Numbered from the stretch's first letter, positions 34,853-46,527 are shown. The stretch: 64,000 nucleotides of DNA from Orientallactaga sibirica (GCA_036365145.1 JAEOAD010000052.1:11655501-11719500); one strand, 5' to 3'. The notes: a model not told the origin generated them from the letters alone. Numbers and translations: made by a program.

Positions 34853-35165
34853 ACTGGCTTATGTCCTCCTCAAATTCCTATGTTGAAGCTTAACCCCCAC
34901 TGTGACTGTCTGTGGAGCTATAGCCTGTGAGGAGGTAATTAAGGTTGGTATCGTGCAATCTGACTGGCATCCTTACAAGAAGAGATCAGGAACATGGAGA
35001 GGAATATCAGGGACGGGTACACTCAGAGACAAGGCTATGTGAGGACACAGGGAGGAGGCAGCCATCTGCAAGCCAAGGAGAGAGACTTCAAAAAAAAAAT
35101 CCTTGCTGTCACTTTGATCTTAGACTTTTAGCCTGCAGGATCTGGGATTTTGTGACAGTTGCCCT
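34853..35165 (+). mobile_element. MaLR-type LTR (MST/MLT-like)
   Basis: TCCTCAAATTCCTATGTTGA, CTATAGCCTGTGAGGAGGTA, TTACAAGAAGAGATCAGGAA, CTATGTGAGGACACAGGGAG and GATCTTAGACTTTTAGCCTG follow the order of mammalian MST/MLT LTRs. The terminal AATAAATG part is missing. Confidence 0.7.
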
Positions 35166-35644
35166 GGCGTGCTGATACAGGATGGTCATGAACAAACTGA
35201 TGACCCTAGTTACATCTGTTCCCAAGGCAGAGCCTGGACCTCAGCATCTTCTTCTACTTCCCATCCTAGAGTCACCCCCTGGCCTGCACTGGGGACATCT
35301 GATGCCTCCTCCCAGTTAGATTGTTATGTGATTTCTTGTAAAAATACTAGATAGGAAGTTGAGCCCTTCTTAGCAGATCGTTTTTGGGGGGATACCTGAT
35401 ATCCATGTCTTATTATTCGTGATATTTGATCACTTGGCTAAAGTAGTGCCTGCCATATATAATAATAATTAATAATAATAATAATAAAATTATTATTTTT
35501 TCTTTGTAATTAATAAATACCTTGAGATCATTAGACTATCCTAATTCTTCTTAAGTGTTAGCCCATGGATTTGTACTGTAGATGGATATATTGTTTCCTA
35601 AATGCTCTTTATAAAGTGGATTTGCAGTAAACTGCTTCTTGTTT
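35166..35644. other. Intron stretch, AT-rich
   Basis: 35456-35500 holds AATAAT-type repeats. The rest looks unique. No gene recognised. Confidence 0.5.
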
Positions 35645-35840
35645 CTTTTTTAAATTTATTTTAGAGAGAGAGAGAGAGAGAGAGAGAATTGGCACACCAG
35701 GGCCTCAGCCACTGCAATCGAATTCCAGACACTTGCGCCACCTAGTGGGCATTTGTTACTTTGAGCTTGCCTCACCTTTGTGCATGTGGCTTACGTGATC
35801 TTAGAACAAGTGCCTTAACCACTAAGCCATCTCTCCAGCC
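35645..35840 (-). mobile_element. DIP-like SINE, long subfamily B
   Basis: GAGA stretch, GAATTGGCACACCAGGGCCT, TTGCGCCACCTAGTGGGCAT, GAGCTTGCCTCACC and CCATCTCTCCAGCCC. A deletion removes the segment before the head. Confidence 0.9.
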
Positions 35841-36444
35841 CGAGCTGCTACTTCTTTAAGGTCCTATCTGTGATAGGTGTCCAAACTTACACCCTTCCCT
35901 GCTTCCTTTTCTTGTTCCCTCACCTCTGAATTTTCAGGTCAGTCTCCCATTTCTCTCGCCCCTTTCTTTTTTCTCCTGCTTTGTTTCTTGAACTAATGAT
36001 GGCAGAAAAGACTTCTGCAGGGACACAACTGACTCATACCTGTCTATGGACTTGGGAGACTCAGAGGGCACCATAGACCTTTGATTCTCTCGCTCTTGTG
36101 TCACAGACAAGGAGGAAAGAAACAGTGAGCTTCATTGACTCTCTCGAAGTCAGACAGCTATGGAAAGTGATGGGCTGTACACCTCAATTTTCAGACTACT
36201 ACGGGAGCTGCATCCAAGCAAGCCCCAGGGGTACACATGCAGAGACTTGATCTGGACCTTAAGGACAAGAGAACCACTGGCAAGCAGCCAATGGGGGCAT
36301 GGATTTGTTTTCTGCTTGACTGGCACCAGAAGAGCAAATGGCTTCCCCTGGGGAGAGCTTCCCCCTGCTCTAGCTTGGAACACTGGGGAAGGGGACTTCT
36401 GTGTGCCCAGAGTGTCTTGCTCCAGAGCCCATGGTCCTTCCTCA

Positions 36445-36448
<4 letters not shown>
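35841..36448. other. Intron stretch without recognised features
   Basis: It looks unique. No gene or repeat recognised. Confidence 0.5.

Positions 36449-36488
<40 letters not shown>
36449..36488 (+). repeat. (TG)n microsatellite
   Basis: About 19 perfect TG units. Confidence 0.95.
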
Positions 36489-36492
<4 letters not shown>

Positions 36493-36560
36493 TTTCATCT
36501 TCATCTGCATACTGATCTGGTCATCCTTGCCCCTTATGAATAGTCATTGAGCACAAGTCA

Positions 36561-36762
36561 CTGTTTTTTTTTTTTTTTTTTTTTAATTTATTTGCAAGGA
36601 AACAGAGAGAATGAGGGAGAGAATGGGCACACCAGGGCCTCTTGCCACTGCAAACGAACTCCATACGCATGCACCTCTTTGTGCTTCTGGCTTTACATGG
36701 ATACTGGGGAATCAAATGCAGGCCATCAGGCTTTGCAAGCAAGCGCCTAAACTGCTGAGCCT
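36561..36762 (-). mobile_element. DIP-like SINE, short subfamily
   Basis: T-run, TTTATTTGCAAGGAAACAGA, GAATGGGCACACCAGGGCCT, CTTCTGGCTTTACATGG and GCAAGCGCCTAAACTGCTG; the last head bases are lost. Confidence 0.9.
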
Positions 36763-36774
36763 AGACTTCTGTAA

Positions 36775-36890
36775 GATTCTTTAATTCTCCATATTTGACT
36801 GATGAGGGAACTGGGGCTCAACAGGCTGCATAGCTTACTGCAGTTAAGTAAGTGGTAGAGCCCATGTGTCAGAGCCCAGGCCTTGAGAAA
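36775..36890 (-). mobile_element. MIR SINE remnant
   Basis: GACTGATGAGGGAACTGGGG, AGTTAAGTAAGTGGTAGAGC and CCAGGCCTT are typical of the MIR core. Confidence 0.6.
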
Positions 36891-36992
36891 ACTGGAGTTA
36901 TTTATTTTCATTATTCGCGGCCTTCAAGAACAACTGAAGGGATAAAAGGGCAATGCCCCTCGTCCGCACCATCATTACTCTTAATACTCAGG

Positions 36993-37054
36993 ATAGATAC
37001 TCAGTACTAGAATAGTACTCCAAATAGATACTCAGTACTAGGATAGTACTCAGA
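36993..37054 (+). repeat. Tandem duplication, two 31-bp units
   Basis: The unit begins ATAGATACTCAGTACTAG and occurs at 36993-37023 and 37024-37054 with few differences; a partial third start (ATAGGTGCT) follows. Confidence 0.9.
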
Positions 37055-37635
37055 ATAGGTGCTGTTATCATAGTGTTTCATGACCTTTCCCATGACTGCT
37101 TAGTTTGCATTTCATAATTAAATAGATTCACTGATTTTCTCATTTATACTCATCTTTTCATTGACTGGTTGTTATCATCTGGAAGGTTCTTCCAAGTAAG
37201 TGCAATAGTTCTTGCTATAGACCGTGTCTGGAATCTTCCCCAGATGCCCTTGTGCCCACAGGACAATTGCCAGGTTCTGGTAACCTTTAAGAGGTAGGGC
37301 CCAGCAGAAGGAGTGTAAGAGCCGCAAGACGAGGAGGAGCGCTCTAGAATGGTGTCTTCTGGGCATGACGCGGCCGTTGTGTTCATGACCTCACGGTGCC
37401 TGTCATTCCCGACACAAGGTGTGCACAATATCACACTCACCATCAACATCCCACCATGGGTGGTGGAGGAGGAAAAACAAACAAAAGAACCAGACATCAA
37501 AGTAGAAGAGGGACTTCTTGGCAGAAGAAGGGGAATCAGATGGGGAAGGAGAGATGCGAGAAGATAACGGGAGAGGACTATGATCAAAATGCATTATATA
37601 GGCAGATGAAAATTGTCAATTAAAAGGTTTGAACA
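37055..37635. other. Intron stretch without recognised features
   Basis: It looks unique. Overlapping frames on both strands (37150-37590) have no recognisable domain. Confidence 0.5.
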
Positions 37636-37858
37636 GGGCTGGGGAAACAGCTTAGCAGTTAAGGCATTTGCCTGTGAAGCCTAAGGACCCCAGTTTGATT
37701 CCCCAGGACCCACATAAGCCAGATGCACAAGGGGGTGCACACATCTGGAGTTTGTTTGCAGTGGCTGAAGGCCCAGGAGTGCCCATTCTCTCTTTCTCTC
37801 TGCCTCTGCCTCTCTCTCTCTCTCTCTCAAATAAATAAATAAAATAGTTTTTTAAAGA
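37636..37858 (+). mobile_element. DIP-like SINE, short subfamily
   Basis: AGGGCTGGGGAAACAGCTTA, AAGCCAGATGCACAAGGGGG, CTGGAGTTTGTTTGCAGTGG and an AAATAAATAAATAAAA tail. GTTTGAACA before and TTTTGAACA after are the target duplication. Confidence 0.93.
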
Positions 37859-38342
37859 AGTTTTGAACAAAGAAGAGGAAGGGCCTAGTAGAAGGAAACA
37901 AGGTCATTGGTGGTACATCCTTGATTTTCCTGACTCTCTCCTCTTTCACTTCCCAGCCTCCAGGAGGGAGGTGGTCCCTTATCATTTATTGGCCCACCGC
38001 CATGAGGCACGGCCTTATAACAAGTCCAGAGCAGCAGCCTCAAGTGACCATGGGCTGAAATCAACACACCTGTCTGTCAGAATCAACCTTTTCTGTTGAG
38101 AAAGTTCATTCTCTCAGGAATTTTGTCCCAGGGATGGAAGAAAGCTGACTCACACGGGGACTGTACCTCCTGAGCTCTCAAAGTGCTCAGCAATCAACCC
38201 ATCAGCTGAGAGTGCCTGACTCACACCTGCATCCCTCCTTGGTAGGCGCGGCCTCTTTGTCTTCTGACCCTGAATGCTGGAGTGGGGTGGGAAGGAAGTG
38301 TTTGAAGGTAGCCCCAATACTCTGCCTTTTTTACTTGTCTGT
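37859..38342. other. Intron stretch without recognised features
   Basis: It looks unique. No gene or repeat recognised. Confidence 0.5.
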
Positions 38343-38493
38343 TTGTTTTTGAGGCAGGGTGTCGCTGGTGTCACTCTACCTTGGCTGACCTGGAACTCAC
38401 TCTGTAGCCCAGACTGGCCTCGAACTCATAGCGATCCTCCTACCTCGGCCTCCTAGTGCTGAGATGAAAGTCACGTCCCACCACATCAAGCCT
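38343..38493 (-). mobile_element. B1 SINE
   Basis: GTTTTTGAGGCAGGGTGTCG, GACCTGGAACTCACTCTGTA, CTCGAACTCATAGCGATCCT and CCCACCACATCAAGCC, reversed. Confidence 0.88.
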
Positions 38494-39262
38494 GCTTTGC
38501 CTTTTGCAGGTGATCTGTTAGCTTTGCTTGGACGTTTGCTCATTTCTTTCTCGAATGTCGAGGTTCAGTACTCAAACCAGGACATGAATTCATGACAATT
38601 GTTGATATCAATTTTTCATAGAAACCGTCCTGAGAGTGAAGTTTCAAAGGGGAAAGTGGAGGGAGGGAGGGAAATAACATGGGATATTGTCTACAATTAA
38701 AGAAGTTGTCAATAAAAAAAACTAAAGATAAATAAATAAATAGCATTTTTAAAAGAAAAAAAAGAAAAAAGAAACTGTCCTGTTCTACTAATGTGAAGAT
38801 TTAGTTCTAAAAAAAAAAAAAAAAAAAAAAACTTCAACAAGAAAATGAATACTGTCCTGTGTGTTTCACTTCTTTCTCTGCTCAGTTCATCACTTCCCCA
38901 ATGTCAGGTCACCTTTGCTCTTTTCATGTTTTTGTCTCCCCTGTTTTTGCTTCAATAACTTCTGCCTTTCTCCTTACAGTCACAGTGACTTGCCCAAGAT
39001 TCCACTGCTTGTGGGTGGCAGAGCCACGCCTGGAACCCTCCAGCTCCTGTCAGTAATTAGACTTCCTGCTGGGTCCGCTCTGCTTCTTGTTGCTATGCTG
39101 ATTCGCGGGCTCTGGAAAAGAACTTTGTGGTGCTTCATTTTCAATTCCTTATGTCATTGCTTTGTTTCAGCATCTAATTTTTTTGGGCCCTTTATTAATG
39201 GTCTTCAGCATTCCTATAGTATGAAGTATGTTTGAATAATTTCCTTATGCTCCAGACTGGAG
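38494..39262. other. Intron stretch with A-rich runs and MIR remnant
   Basis: 38710-38835 has several A-runs, and 38980-39055 a MIR-like segment (GACTTGCCCAAGATTCCACT, GGTGGCAGAGCCACGCC). No gene recognised. Confidence 0.45.

Positions 39263-39302
<40 letters not shown>
39263..39302 (+). repeat. (TG)n microsatellite
   Basis: About 19 TG units, ending GCGTGC. Confidence 0.95.
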
Positions 39303-39305
<3 letters not shown>

Positions 39306-39326
39306 CTTTCATACAGCTCCTTTTTT

Positions 39327-39565
39327 AAAGTTTATTTATTTGCAGAGCAATAGAGAGAGCGAGAGAGAGAGAGAGAGAGAGAAAGAGAGGGAGAGAGAGA
39401 GATGATGATGAATGAATGGATGTGTCAGGGTCTCCTGCCACTGCAAACAAACTCAAGATGCAGGCGCCTGTGCCTCTGGCTTTATGGGGGTACTGGGGGA
39501 TTGAACCCCAGGCCATCAGGTTTTGTAAGCAAGCACCTTTCACCGCAGAGCCATCGCTCCAGCCC
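39327..39565 (-). mobile_element. DIP-like SINE, short subfamily
   Basis: TTTATTTATTTGCAGAGC tail, long GAGA stretch, GGGTCTCCTGCCACTGC, GCCATCGCTCCAGCCCC. CAGCTCCTTTTTT and CAGCTCATTTTTG flank it. Confidence 0.9.
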
Positions 39566-39880
39566 CACAGCTCATTTTTGATGTTGCTTGACTCACTGGC
39601 CCTGAGTTAGGGTGCAGTGATTCTGGGGCCTTTTCCCAGCAGGCCTGAGTCTGTTCATGTCCTGCATGCAGTAGAGTTGGTGGGCTGGCAGTGTCAGTGT
39701 CTGTCCACTTTCCTTGGCCAGGGTGAAGGTTAGAGGGGGAGAGCTGGCCTGAGGCTGGGAGCAGTTTTTATTAGGAAACCCAGCCTCTTTCCCGGGAGCC
39801 TGGGATTCAGACAGCAACCCTCACGTCTGCTTCCAAGGCATGTGCTTTGGAGGAATAGGGTCGAATTCATAAATTAATAT
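39566..39880. other. Intron stretch without recognised features
   Basis: It looks unique. Confidence 0.5.
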
Positions 39881-39960
39881 TTTTATATTTTATTTATTGA
39901 TTGATTTGAGAGAAAGAGGCGCAGAGAGAGAGAGAGAGACAGACAGAGAGAGGAAGAGAA

Positions 39961-39991
<31 letters not shown>

Positions 39992-40143
39992 ATGGGCATG
40001 CCAGGGCCTCCAACTACTGCAAACAAACTCCAGATGCATGCACCCCCTTGTGCATCTGGCTTATGTGGGTCCTGGAGAATTGAACTGGGATCCTTTGGCT
40101 TTTCAGGCAGACATCTTAACCGCTAAGTCATCTCTCCAGCCCC
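39881..40143 (-). mobile_element. DIP-like SINE, short subfamily
   Basis: TTTATTTATTGATTG tail, GAGA stretch 39920-39991, GAATGGGCATGCCAGGGCCT and CATCTCTCCAGCCCC. GAATTCATAAATT and GAATCCATAAATT are the target duplication. Confidence 0.93.
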
Positions 40144-41110
40144 GAATCCATAAATTGTCAATTAAACAGTCATAGGAGGAAGGGGCACTTTTAGGTGGGG
40201 GGACCACATTTTCTCGGCTTCCTCTGAATGATAATGGTGGCAGTTTCATGTGGAATGCTCCTATGTGGGTGCCAGTACTAAGCCAGGGACGCACCGAAGT
40301 GTTTGTAGCACAGGACTTACAGGCCCCGGTAAAGAACTTGGCCTTTATTTTATTGATCGGATCCAGCCCAGCCGTATCTTAAATAAGTCATTCTAGCAGC
40401 AGCGAGAAAAATTAAATACAGGTCCAAAGACATCAATCCTTAGCACATATCTATGCTGGTCAGCTCTGCTACACGAAGGAAATAGCTTCTGTGCTGGGAG
40501 GCGAGGGTAGCAAGGGGCGGAGGGTTTCCCCCAAACAAGCCACATCCCCTCCCTTCCTCACCCCACCTTAAGCACCTTCAGCTTCTAGGCACCAGCCTTT
40601 GCTCTTGCTGGTGGGCCCAGATGGCGCACGCCAGGGCCTCACATCTGAGAGTTGTTGTTTTTTCCTGAGCACAGGCCGAGCAGGGACCAATTAGAAGGTC
40701 CCAATGCACAGCAGGCCTCATTAATGCGCGCAGCATGGGATGGGCGGAGGCTGGCAGAGCCGGGGAGCTGGCTTCGACCCCCTGAGGAGCAGTGGGAAGG
40801 GAGAAAGGAGACCATCATTAATTTCTCTGAAGCCCTGTGGGTCTCCCCACGGGAGCGCCTTCTACAGGTCCTCACTGTCCCCAGGTCACCACCTCACCTG
40901 GTGGGCACACCACCGTGTGGCTCTTGCTTTGCTAACACGTGTCATAGCTATTTGTTTATTGAGTGCTTGAAGTATGCACAGCACGGTGCTGGGTCTTGTA
41001 TTAATCCACTAGAAGCAGTGTCACAGGATTGTAGAACAGGCCCTTGCTGCTTTCTGGCTTTCTCCTTTGGGGGAAGAGAGTGTCAATCCTTGCTCCCCTC
41101 TCTCCGCCTT
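40144..41110. other. Intron stretch; candidate regulatory blocks and a MIR piece
   Basis: 40320-40470 (CTTTATTTTATTGATCGG, CTTAAATAAGTCATTC) and 40640-40840 (GGGACCAATTAGAAGG, CCTCATTAATGCGCGCAGC, CATCATTAATTTC) are repeat-free and carry homeodomain-like ATTA cores in GC-rich context. 40945-41010 reads like a MIR (TTTATTGAGTGCTTGAAG). No gene recognised. Confidence 0.35.
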
Positions 41111-41165
41111 TTCTCCCTCCCTCCTTCCTTCCCTCCCTCCCTTCTTCCCTTTCTTTCTCAATCTG
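41100..41165 (+). repeat. CCTT-rich pyrimidine tract
   Basis: Interrupted CCCT and CTTC units. Confidence 0.85.
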
Positions 41166-42692
41166 GTCCTACTCTTGCTTTCTTCCAGAACCTCTGCCTG
41201 TTAAGTCTCTTCTCCCCGTTCTGAATGCAGGGCCATTGTGTGTGTTCCTGGTTCTAGCCCTGCCCTTTTTCTGCTGTCTACCCTTGGGTACTTGTATTTT
41301 CACTCCTCTAGCCTTTTTGTATGTATGGCATGAGAATAATTTCCAAATCCTGAGACTTTTGATAGGAAATAATGTGGATCAGGAAAAAGCTAATGTCTGT
41401 CAGGAAATAGGTAATGTCTATCAGGAAGCTATTTGAGAGGCGACAGCGCTCTGGGAAAGATGCCAATGACAACAGCGAGGCAGACATGTTGCTGTTTGTG
41501 AGAAGGCTAGGGCCTGGTCAGGAGGCAGGCATGAAACATAGCCTGCTGATGCAAACAGCACAACTCCCACCCGAAAGGGAATGAGAGGTAGTTTATTCTT
41601 GAGCTAAATACAAGTGGCCATGGCCCAGGAATATAGATTTCAGTTTCCCCAAGTGCCATGCTCCAACTTTGGTAACAGTCTCAGGAAGATTTTGTCGTAG
41701 AAGAACAAGGACAGTCATAAACCAGGAACTTTTGAAATGCATTGGTGAAAATATCAGGCAGCTGGGTTGCATCCAAACCGGGAAATCTCTGTTACAGGCC
41801 TCGGATGCTCTCTGATGACACGCTTAGCCTTTGGGTTGGGGGAAGCTGGCATCTGTTGCAACATTCTAAGGGGATTTACCTAATAGTCACCAGGATGTTA
41901 GGTCAAACACAGAGGTGGGCAATAAGGGCAGTTTTGGGGGGCCGAGATAGCCCCCAAGATGATTTGGCTCCCAATGTGTAATCTTTCATATCTCCACAAT
42001 CACAGGGCTTCTATAATTGGCCCCTCAGCAGTGCAGGGTGCTTCCCACAGGTGTGGAGTTTTACATGGAATTTCAGTTCACACTCATCAGACCGTGTTTC
42101 TGCTGGAGAGTGTGACTGGCCGTCCTGTGATGTACTTGTGTGCGTGGTTCTAGGAAAGCACGGGAGGGGCTGGCTTCAGCCTCGAAGGGTGATGGGAGGC
42201 CTCCTGAAAGATGGAACACGCCATTTCAGATGTGAGGAATGAGCAGGGGGTGGGGAGCCTACCACGCAGTGCCTGGCAGGCTTGGAGGCCTGGGGTGGGA
42301 CCGCTGACTTTGCTTGACAACCAGATGGACTCGGTGTACCTGGAGTGGAAGGGATTGCATGGGAGGGAGGCAGAGGGGATGAGAGTGCAGAGTTCACAGA
42401 CCCAGGCCAGGCAGGGCCTTGGAGGCCACAGATACAAGTGTGGGTGTCATTCTGATGGCAGTGGTAACCATTGAGAGTCTGGTGTTTGAGCCAGATAAGG
42501 CATGATGGGCTTGGGTGTCATTTTTGAGAAGGTGTACTTGGAAAATGAATGGGAGAGACCTAGAGTGGAAATACAGAGTCAAGCTGGGCCCTGTTTTACT
42601 CATGGTGGCAGCATGGTTTCAGAGATGGGGGTAGACGAGATGGAGGGATAGGGTCGTGTTTGGGGGGTAACACTGACAGACAGGATGATGGG
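41166..42692. other. Intron stretch without confirmed features
   Basis: Mostly unique. 42380-42560 (GGCAGGGCCTTGGAGGCC) resembles an unnamed old interspersed repeat. Overlapping frames on both strands at 42150-42470 result from GC content. Confidence 0.4.
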
Positions 42693-43045
42693 TGGGGTTT
42701 GAATGGATGTCCCTCATAGACTCAGGTGTTTTATTAAAATTGAGTTGGCAGCTTCAGTCTCTAGCAGTCAGACTCCTGCTTGGGTGGGTGGGGGACTGTC
42801 ATTGTAAGCAGAGCTGAATTCCAGCCTGAAAGTTTGCAGAGGTTTTGAGCTGTGCCTGTGCTTGCTTGTGGTCCCAGCTGTTTGGCCGTGTCTCTCTGCT
42901 TGGATTTATGAATGGGAGCTGGCTTCTGCCACCACTGATGGGACTTCCCCTGGACTTGTAAGCTGGAAATCAACCCCTTCCCTAAACTGTGTCTGGTTTG
43001 GCTATTTGTCCTAGCAACGAGGAGCTGAGGACAGTAATGGGTCCG
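42693..43045 (+). mobile_element. LTR-type element, GGTTTGAATG family
   Basis: GGGGTTTGAATGGATGTCCC, CATAGACTCAGGTGTTTTAT, CTTGTAAGCTGGAAATCAAC and GGCTATTTGTCCTAGCAACG follow the same order as 19577-19905. The polyadenylation signal has decayed. Confidence 0.65.
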
Positions 43046-43924
43046 CATGTGCGTGGGGTTCCAGTGAGCAGAGTGACAGTGAGGGAGAAGGGCATGTCCA
43101 CAAGGACACTCAGGATCCTGGCATAGGCTGCTGCATGATCGCCAACGCTGGCTTCACTGGAGAATGCGTGGAGGAGGCTGGCGCTGGCAAGCCAGGGTTC
43201 CAGATGACATGACTGTGACCGTCGTGAGTGGGTCTGTCAAGAACATGCGTAATACAGATCTGGACCGTGCAGTAAAGAGATCTTAGCTAGAACTGTGTTT
43301 GCAACCTTCACCTAGATAACCCACAGTTATCACAGAAGGCGGGGAGAGGAGGGAGGAGCCCACGAAGGAGGTGGAGAAGAGGCTAGACCAGGAAGAGGAG
43401 TCAGAAGAGAGGGATCCTGGGAGCCAGGACACAAACATTTAGAGAGCTTCGCCTGGAGAGTGAGCGCTGCTCAGAGGCCGAGGACGACAGGTCAGCCGAT
43501 TTGCAGCTCAGCGCCGGGCAGGCAGTGGGTGCACCATCCACGCTGATCCCTTTTCCTTGCTGTTTCCCCTTCTTCTGAATGTCCACGGGCCTTTTGTCTC
43601 CAATGACAGTAAGAGCTCAAGAAATAAAGGACGAATGAGTGAACACATGGATGTGAAAAGTGAAGGAATGAGTGAAGGGTAAGTGTAACCCTTACTGGAG
43701 AGCTTGGAGATGAGGCTCCTACGCCCCAGGACCCTGGTTTTGTTCTAGGACTAAACTACACAAAAGCTTCCTGGAAACTGATGGCTGGTGTCGAGCGGAG
43801 GACCACTCCTCCCGCTTGTCAGGCACCCTGGCCTGAGCAGAGCTGGATGGGTCCCCCTGACCACCCATGAAGGAAGCCACCTCCTGCAGCAGGTTGCTGG
43901 CATCCCTATGCCTTCCCTTCCTGA
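43046..43924. other. Intron stretch without recognised features
   Basis: It looks unique. The GAATGAGTG-type phrase near 43635-43680 may be a MIR end. Confidence 0.4.
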
Positions 43925-44180
43925 GTGGTGTCAACTGCACTGTAATCACACAATTATGATGCCATTAAAATGTCACATTTGAAGAAATCTCTATAAACAG
44001 AGCATTAACAACCGCTTGGAAATTGTAGTTTTTACCACTAATGACCTACTTTCTATACGCATCCTGCCATCCCGCCACCTCCACTCTGAGGCCTCTTTCC
44101 CCAGCCTTGATCTCAGAGGCTGAGAGAAACTGCAGCCATCTCTTCTGCCTGGAAAGCTTTAATGTTTAATTAAAGAGAGG
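43925..44180. other. Candidate conserved non-coding element
   Basis: Repeat-free, with CACACAATTATGATGCC, CATTAAAATGTCACATTTG, GCATTAACAACCG and TTTAATGTTTAATTAAAG. It looks like AT-core enhancer sequence; not testable here. Confidence 0.3.
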
Positions 44181-44676
44181 CTCTTGGGCAGGGCAGGAGA
44201 TTACCAGGCTATGGGGAGCACAATGTTGAGTAGACAGAGAAGGAGACCACTTCTGGGAAGGATGCCACGCCAGAACAGACATCAGATTTGAAAGAAAAGG
44301 CCTGGGAGAAAAGCTGGTCCAGGGAGAACTGAAGAGCAGAGTGTCAAGCTGATGGCATTTAGAAATCTGAGCGTCAGATCCATCCCATTGGCATGAGAGA
44401 TGGAACTTGAGGGCTAGTGGTCACTTTTCTAGAACAGCAGAGTTGCAGGACGGACATGTCCTACTCAGAAGCTGTGGGCAGACCAGTGAGCTTTGCCTCC
44501 CTAGTGCTGTGAGTCCAGGGCAAAGGACAAAGGAGGGCAGAGAAAGACAAGAGGTGATAGGGCTTTGATAGCTTTGACATTATTTTCCATAACACTGTTG
44601 CAGAAAAGTTGTTCAGATGGTGAAATGTCTTTGTCTTCAGAACTTAATTTTAATGCACAAAGAAGGTATTACTAAA
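44181..44676. other. Intron stretch without recognised features
   Basis: It looks unique. Confidence 0.5.
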
Positions 44677-44830
44677 CCAGGCATGGTGGCGCACGCCTTT
44701 AATCCCAGCACTTGGGAGGCAGAGGTAGGAGGATCGCCATGAGTTCGAGGCCACCCTGAGACTACATAGTGAATTTCAGGTCAGCCTGAGCTAGATGAGA
44801 CCCTACCTCGAAAAACCAAAAAAAAAAAAA
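44677..44830 (+). mobile_element. B1 SINE, well preserved
   Basis: CCAGGCATGGTGGCGCACGC, AATCCCAGCACTTGGGAGGC, AGGAGGATCGCCATGAGTTC, GAGACTACATAGTGAATTTC and GAGACCCTACCTCGAAAA, then an A-run. GTATTACTAAA (44666-44676) and AGTATTACCTAAA after the tail are the target duplication. Confidence 0.95.
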
Positions 44831-45961
44831 AGTATTACCTAAAGGAGTCTTATACTGAATTCTTTTATACAAATGAAGTGTAAACCACGGCAGCCCTGGT
44901 GAAGTGATTAATCTCTTCCCCATGTATCTGAACAGCTAAGCTGGGCTTACATGGTGCCAGGTCGCATTACAGCACGAGGGCATCTCATTCCACAGAGCAA
45001 GGAGAAGGCCATTGTGGAAGGAAAGAAGCTGAATTAGAGTGTGGAAGGACATGGTAAATATCTAGTCTCTAACATCCCTACGGTGGCTCAAGATGGGCCT
45101 GTAGGAGGGACCACACCCCACAGGAGCTTTAGACAAAGATGGGTGGTGGCAAACAAGCATGCTATTTGGAGAAGATTATGGGTCTTTCCCAAGGTGAAGG
45201 ACATGTCCCCCCCCCCCCCCGCGCGCCGTGAGCGTTGTTTACATGAGCAAGTGCGTCATACGTCCTTTTTGACAGTTCGTATAAAATGTCCTGGAAGAGG
45301 CTCCTGCTGTGTTGTGGAAAGGCTCAGTATTTGGGACCGGTTCATAAGGATTTCTCTCGTTTTTTTTATTTTTATTTTTCAGCTCACTGTTAGCACTCAC
45401 AGCGTCACCTGTGGCACAATTATTTGCATCTTACCCCCTCCAGACTCAGGAGGTGTGCTGTCTGGGAACCGTGGGCTGCTTTTGACATAAAAGAGCCCCT
45501 TCTATGAACAGCTAGCCCACAGCCCACTTGGAGTGCTGTGAGATAAAGTCATTTCAAAGTCATTCGCTGCAGCCCACGCCTCCGTGTGCGGTGGCTGACC
45601 TAGTTTTGAGGGAGCCAGGGTGCACCTGATGTCACCTTATTTATGGAGCGGACAGAAAAGGCGCTAAGCTCTGAGGCCTTGCTGCAGAGGGTATCTAGGG
45701 ATCTCTCCTGCACCTCATAGGCACAGTGAAAGCAAACACACTCTGTTCAGTTGGGAGCTGAAGGCTTCTGGCTAGTGTCACCTTTGGGGAATGAGTGACA
45801 GGGCTTAGGGAACACTTAACTTTGAAACTCTCTTTTTAGCCATATTCCAATGGAGCAAACTTTGGCCTGTGACTGAGGGAAGGTGTTTCCAGGACAGCCT
45901 TGGCTGAAAGTGTAGAATTGAGCTTCTGGCAGTACCTCCTCTCTCCACTTTCCTTTGCCTA

Positions 45962-45965
<4 letters not shown>
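44831..45965. other. Intron stretch with C14 run
   Basis: 45207-45220 is fourteen C followed by GCGCGCC, a local oddity. Otherwise unique; a 149-codon frame crossing the C-run (45041-45490) has no recognisable features. Confidence 0.5.
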
Positions 45966-45992
<27 letters not shown>

Positions 45993-46160
45993 AATTTGAG
46001 AGAGACAGAGAGATAGAGAGAGAGGAAGAGGCAGAGAGTGGGCATGCCAGGGCCTCTCAGCTGCTGTGAACAGACTCCAGACGCTTGCGCCCCCTTGTGG
46101 ACATGTGCGACATTGCGTGCATGGGACCTATTAGGCTTTTCTAAGCCATCTCTCCAGCTC
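45966..46160 (-). mobile_element. DIP-like SINE, long subfamily A, internally deleted
   Basis: T-run, GAGA stretch, GAGTGGGCATGCCAGGGCCT, GACATGTGCGACATTGCGTG, then a jump to GGGACCTATTAGGCTTTTCT and CCATCTCTCCAGC. TTTGCCTATT lies on both sides. Confidence 0.88.
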
Positions 46161-46527
46161 TCTTTTGCCTATTACTAAGCACTAAGCAGGTACTAAGCTA
46201 GAAAACTTCCTCACATGGGTGACCCCAGCCTTGGTTAATCCTCGAGTCCTCATTTCCTTGCTGTGTGTTCTAGACCAAGTCCTTTTAGCTCCAGGAAACT
46301 CAGTTTTCTCTTCATTAAAATGGAGAACTACACCTCCCCAGGTTTGTTCAAATATTAAAGGAGTAATATTTTTAAATAGAGCCAAGCATGCAGGAAATGC
46401 TGTCTAGTGGCTATTTGATAGCATGGTCATTGTCGTTGTTGTGGGTGATGGTGTAAGCTGTCACCTTCACAAGCCATTCAGTTTGCCTGGATTCCCACAA
46501 ACTGCTCATCTTGACTTCTCCAGATAG
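46161..46527. other. Intron stretch, MIR-like piece
   Basis: 46240-46420 has MIR-like phrases (TTCTCTTCATTAAAATGGAG, CATGCAGGAAATGCTG). No gene recognised. Confidence 0.35.
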
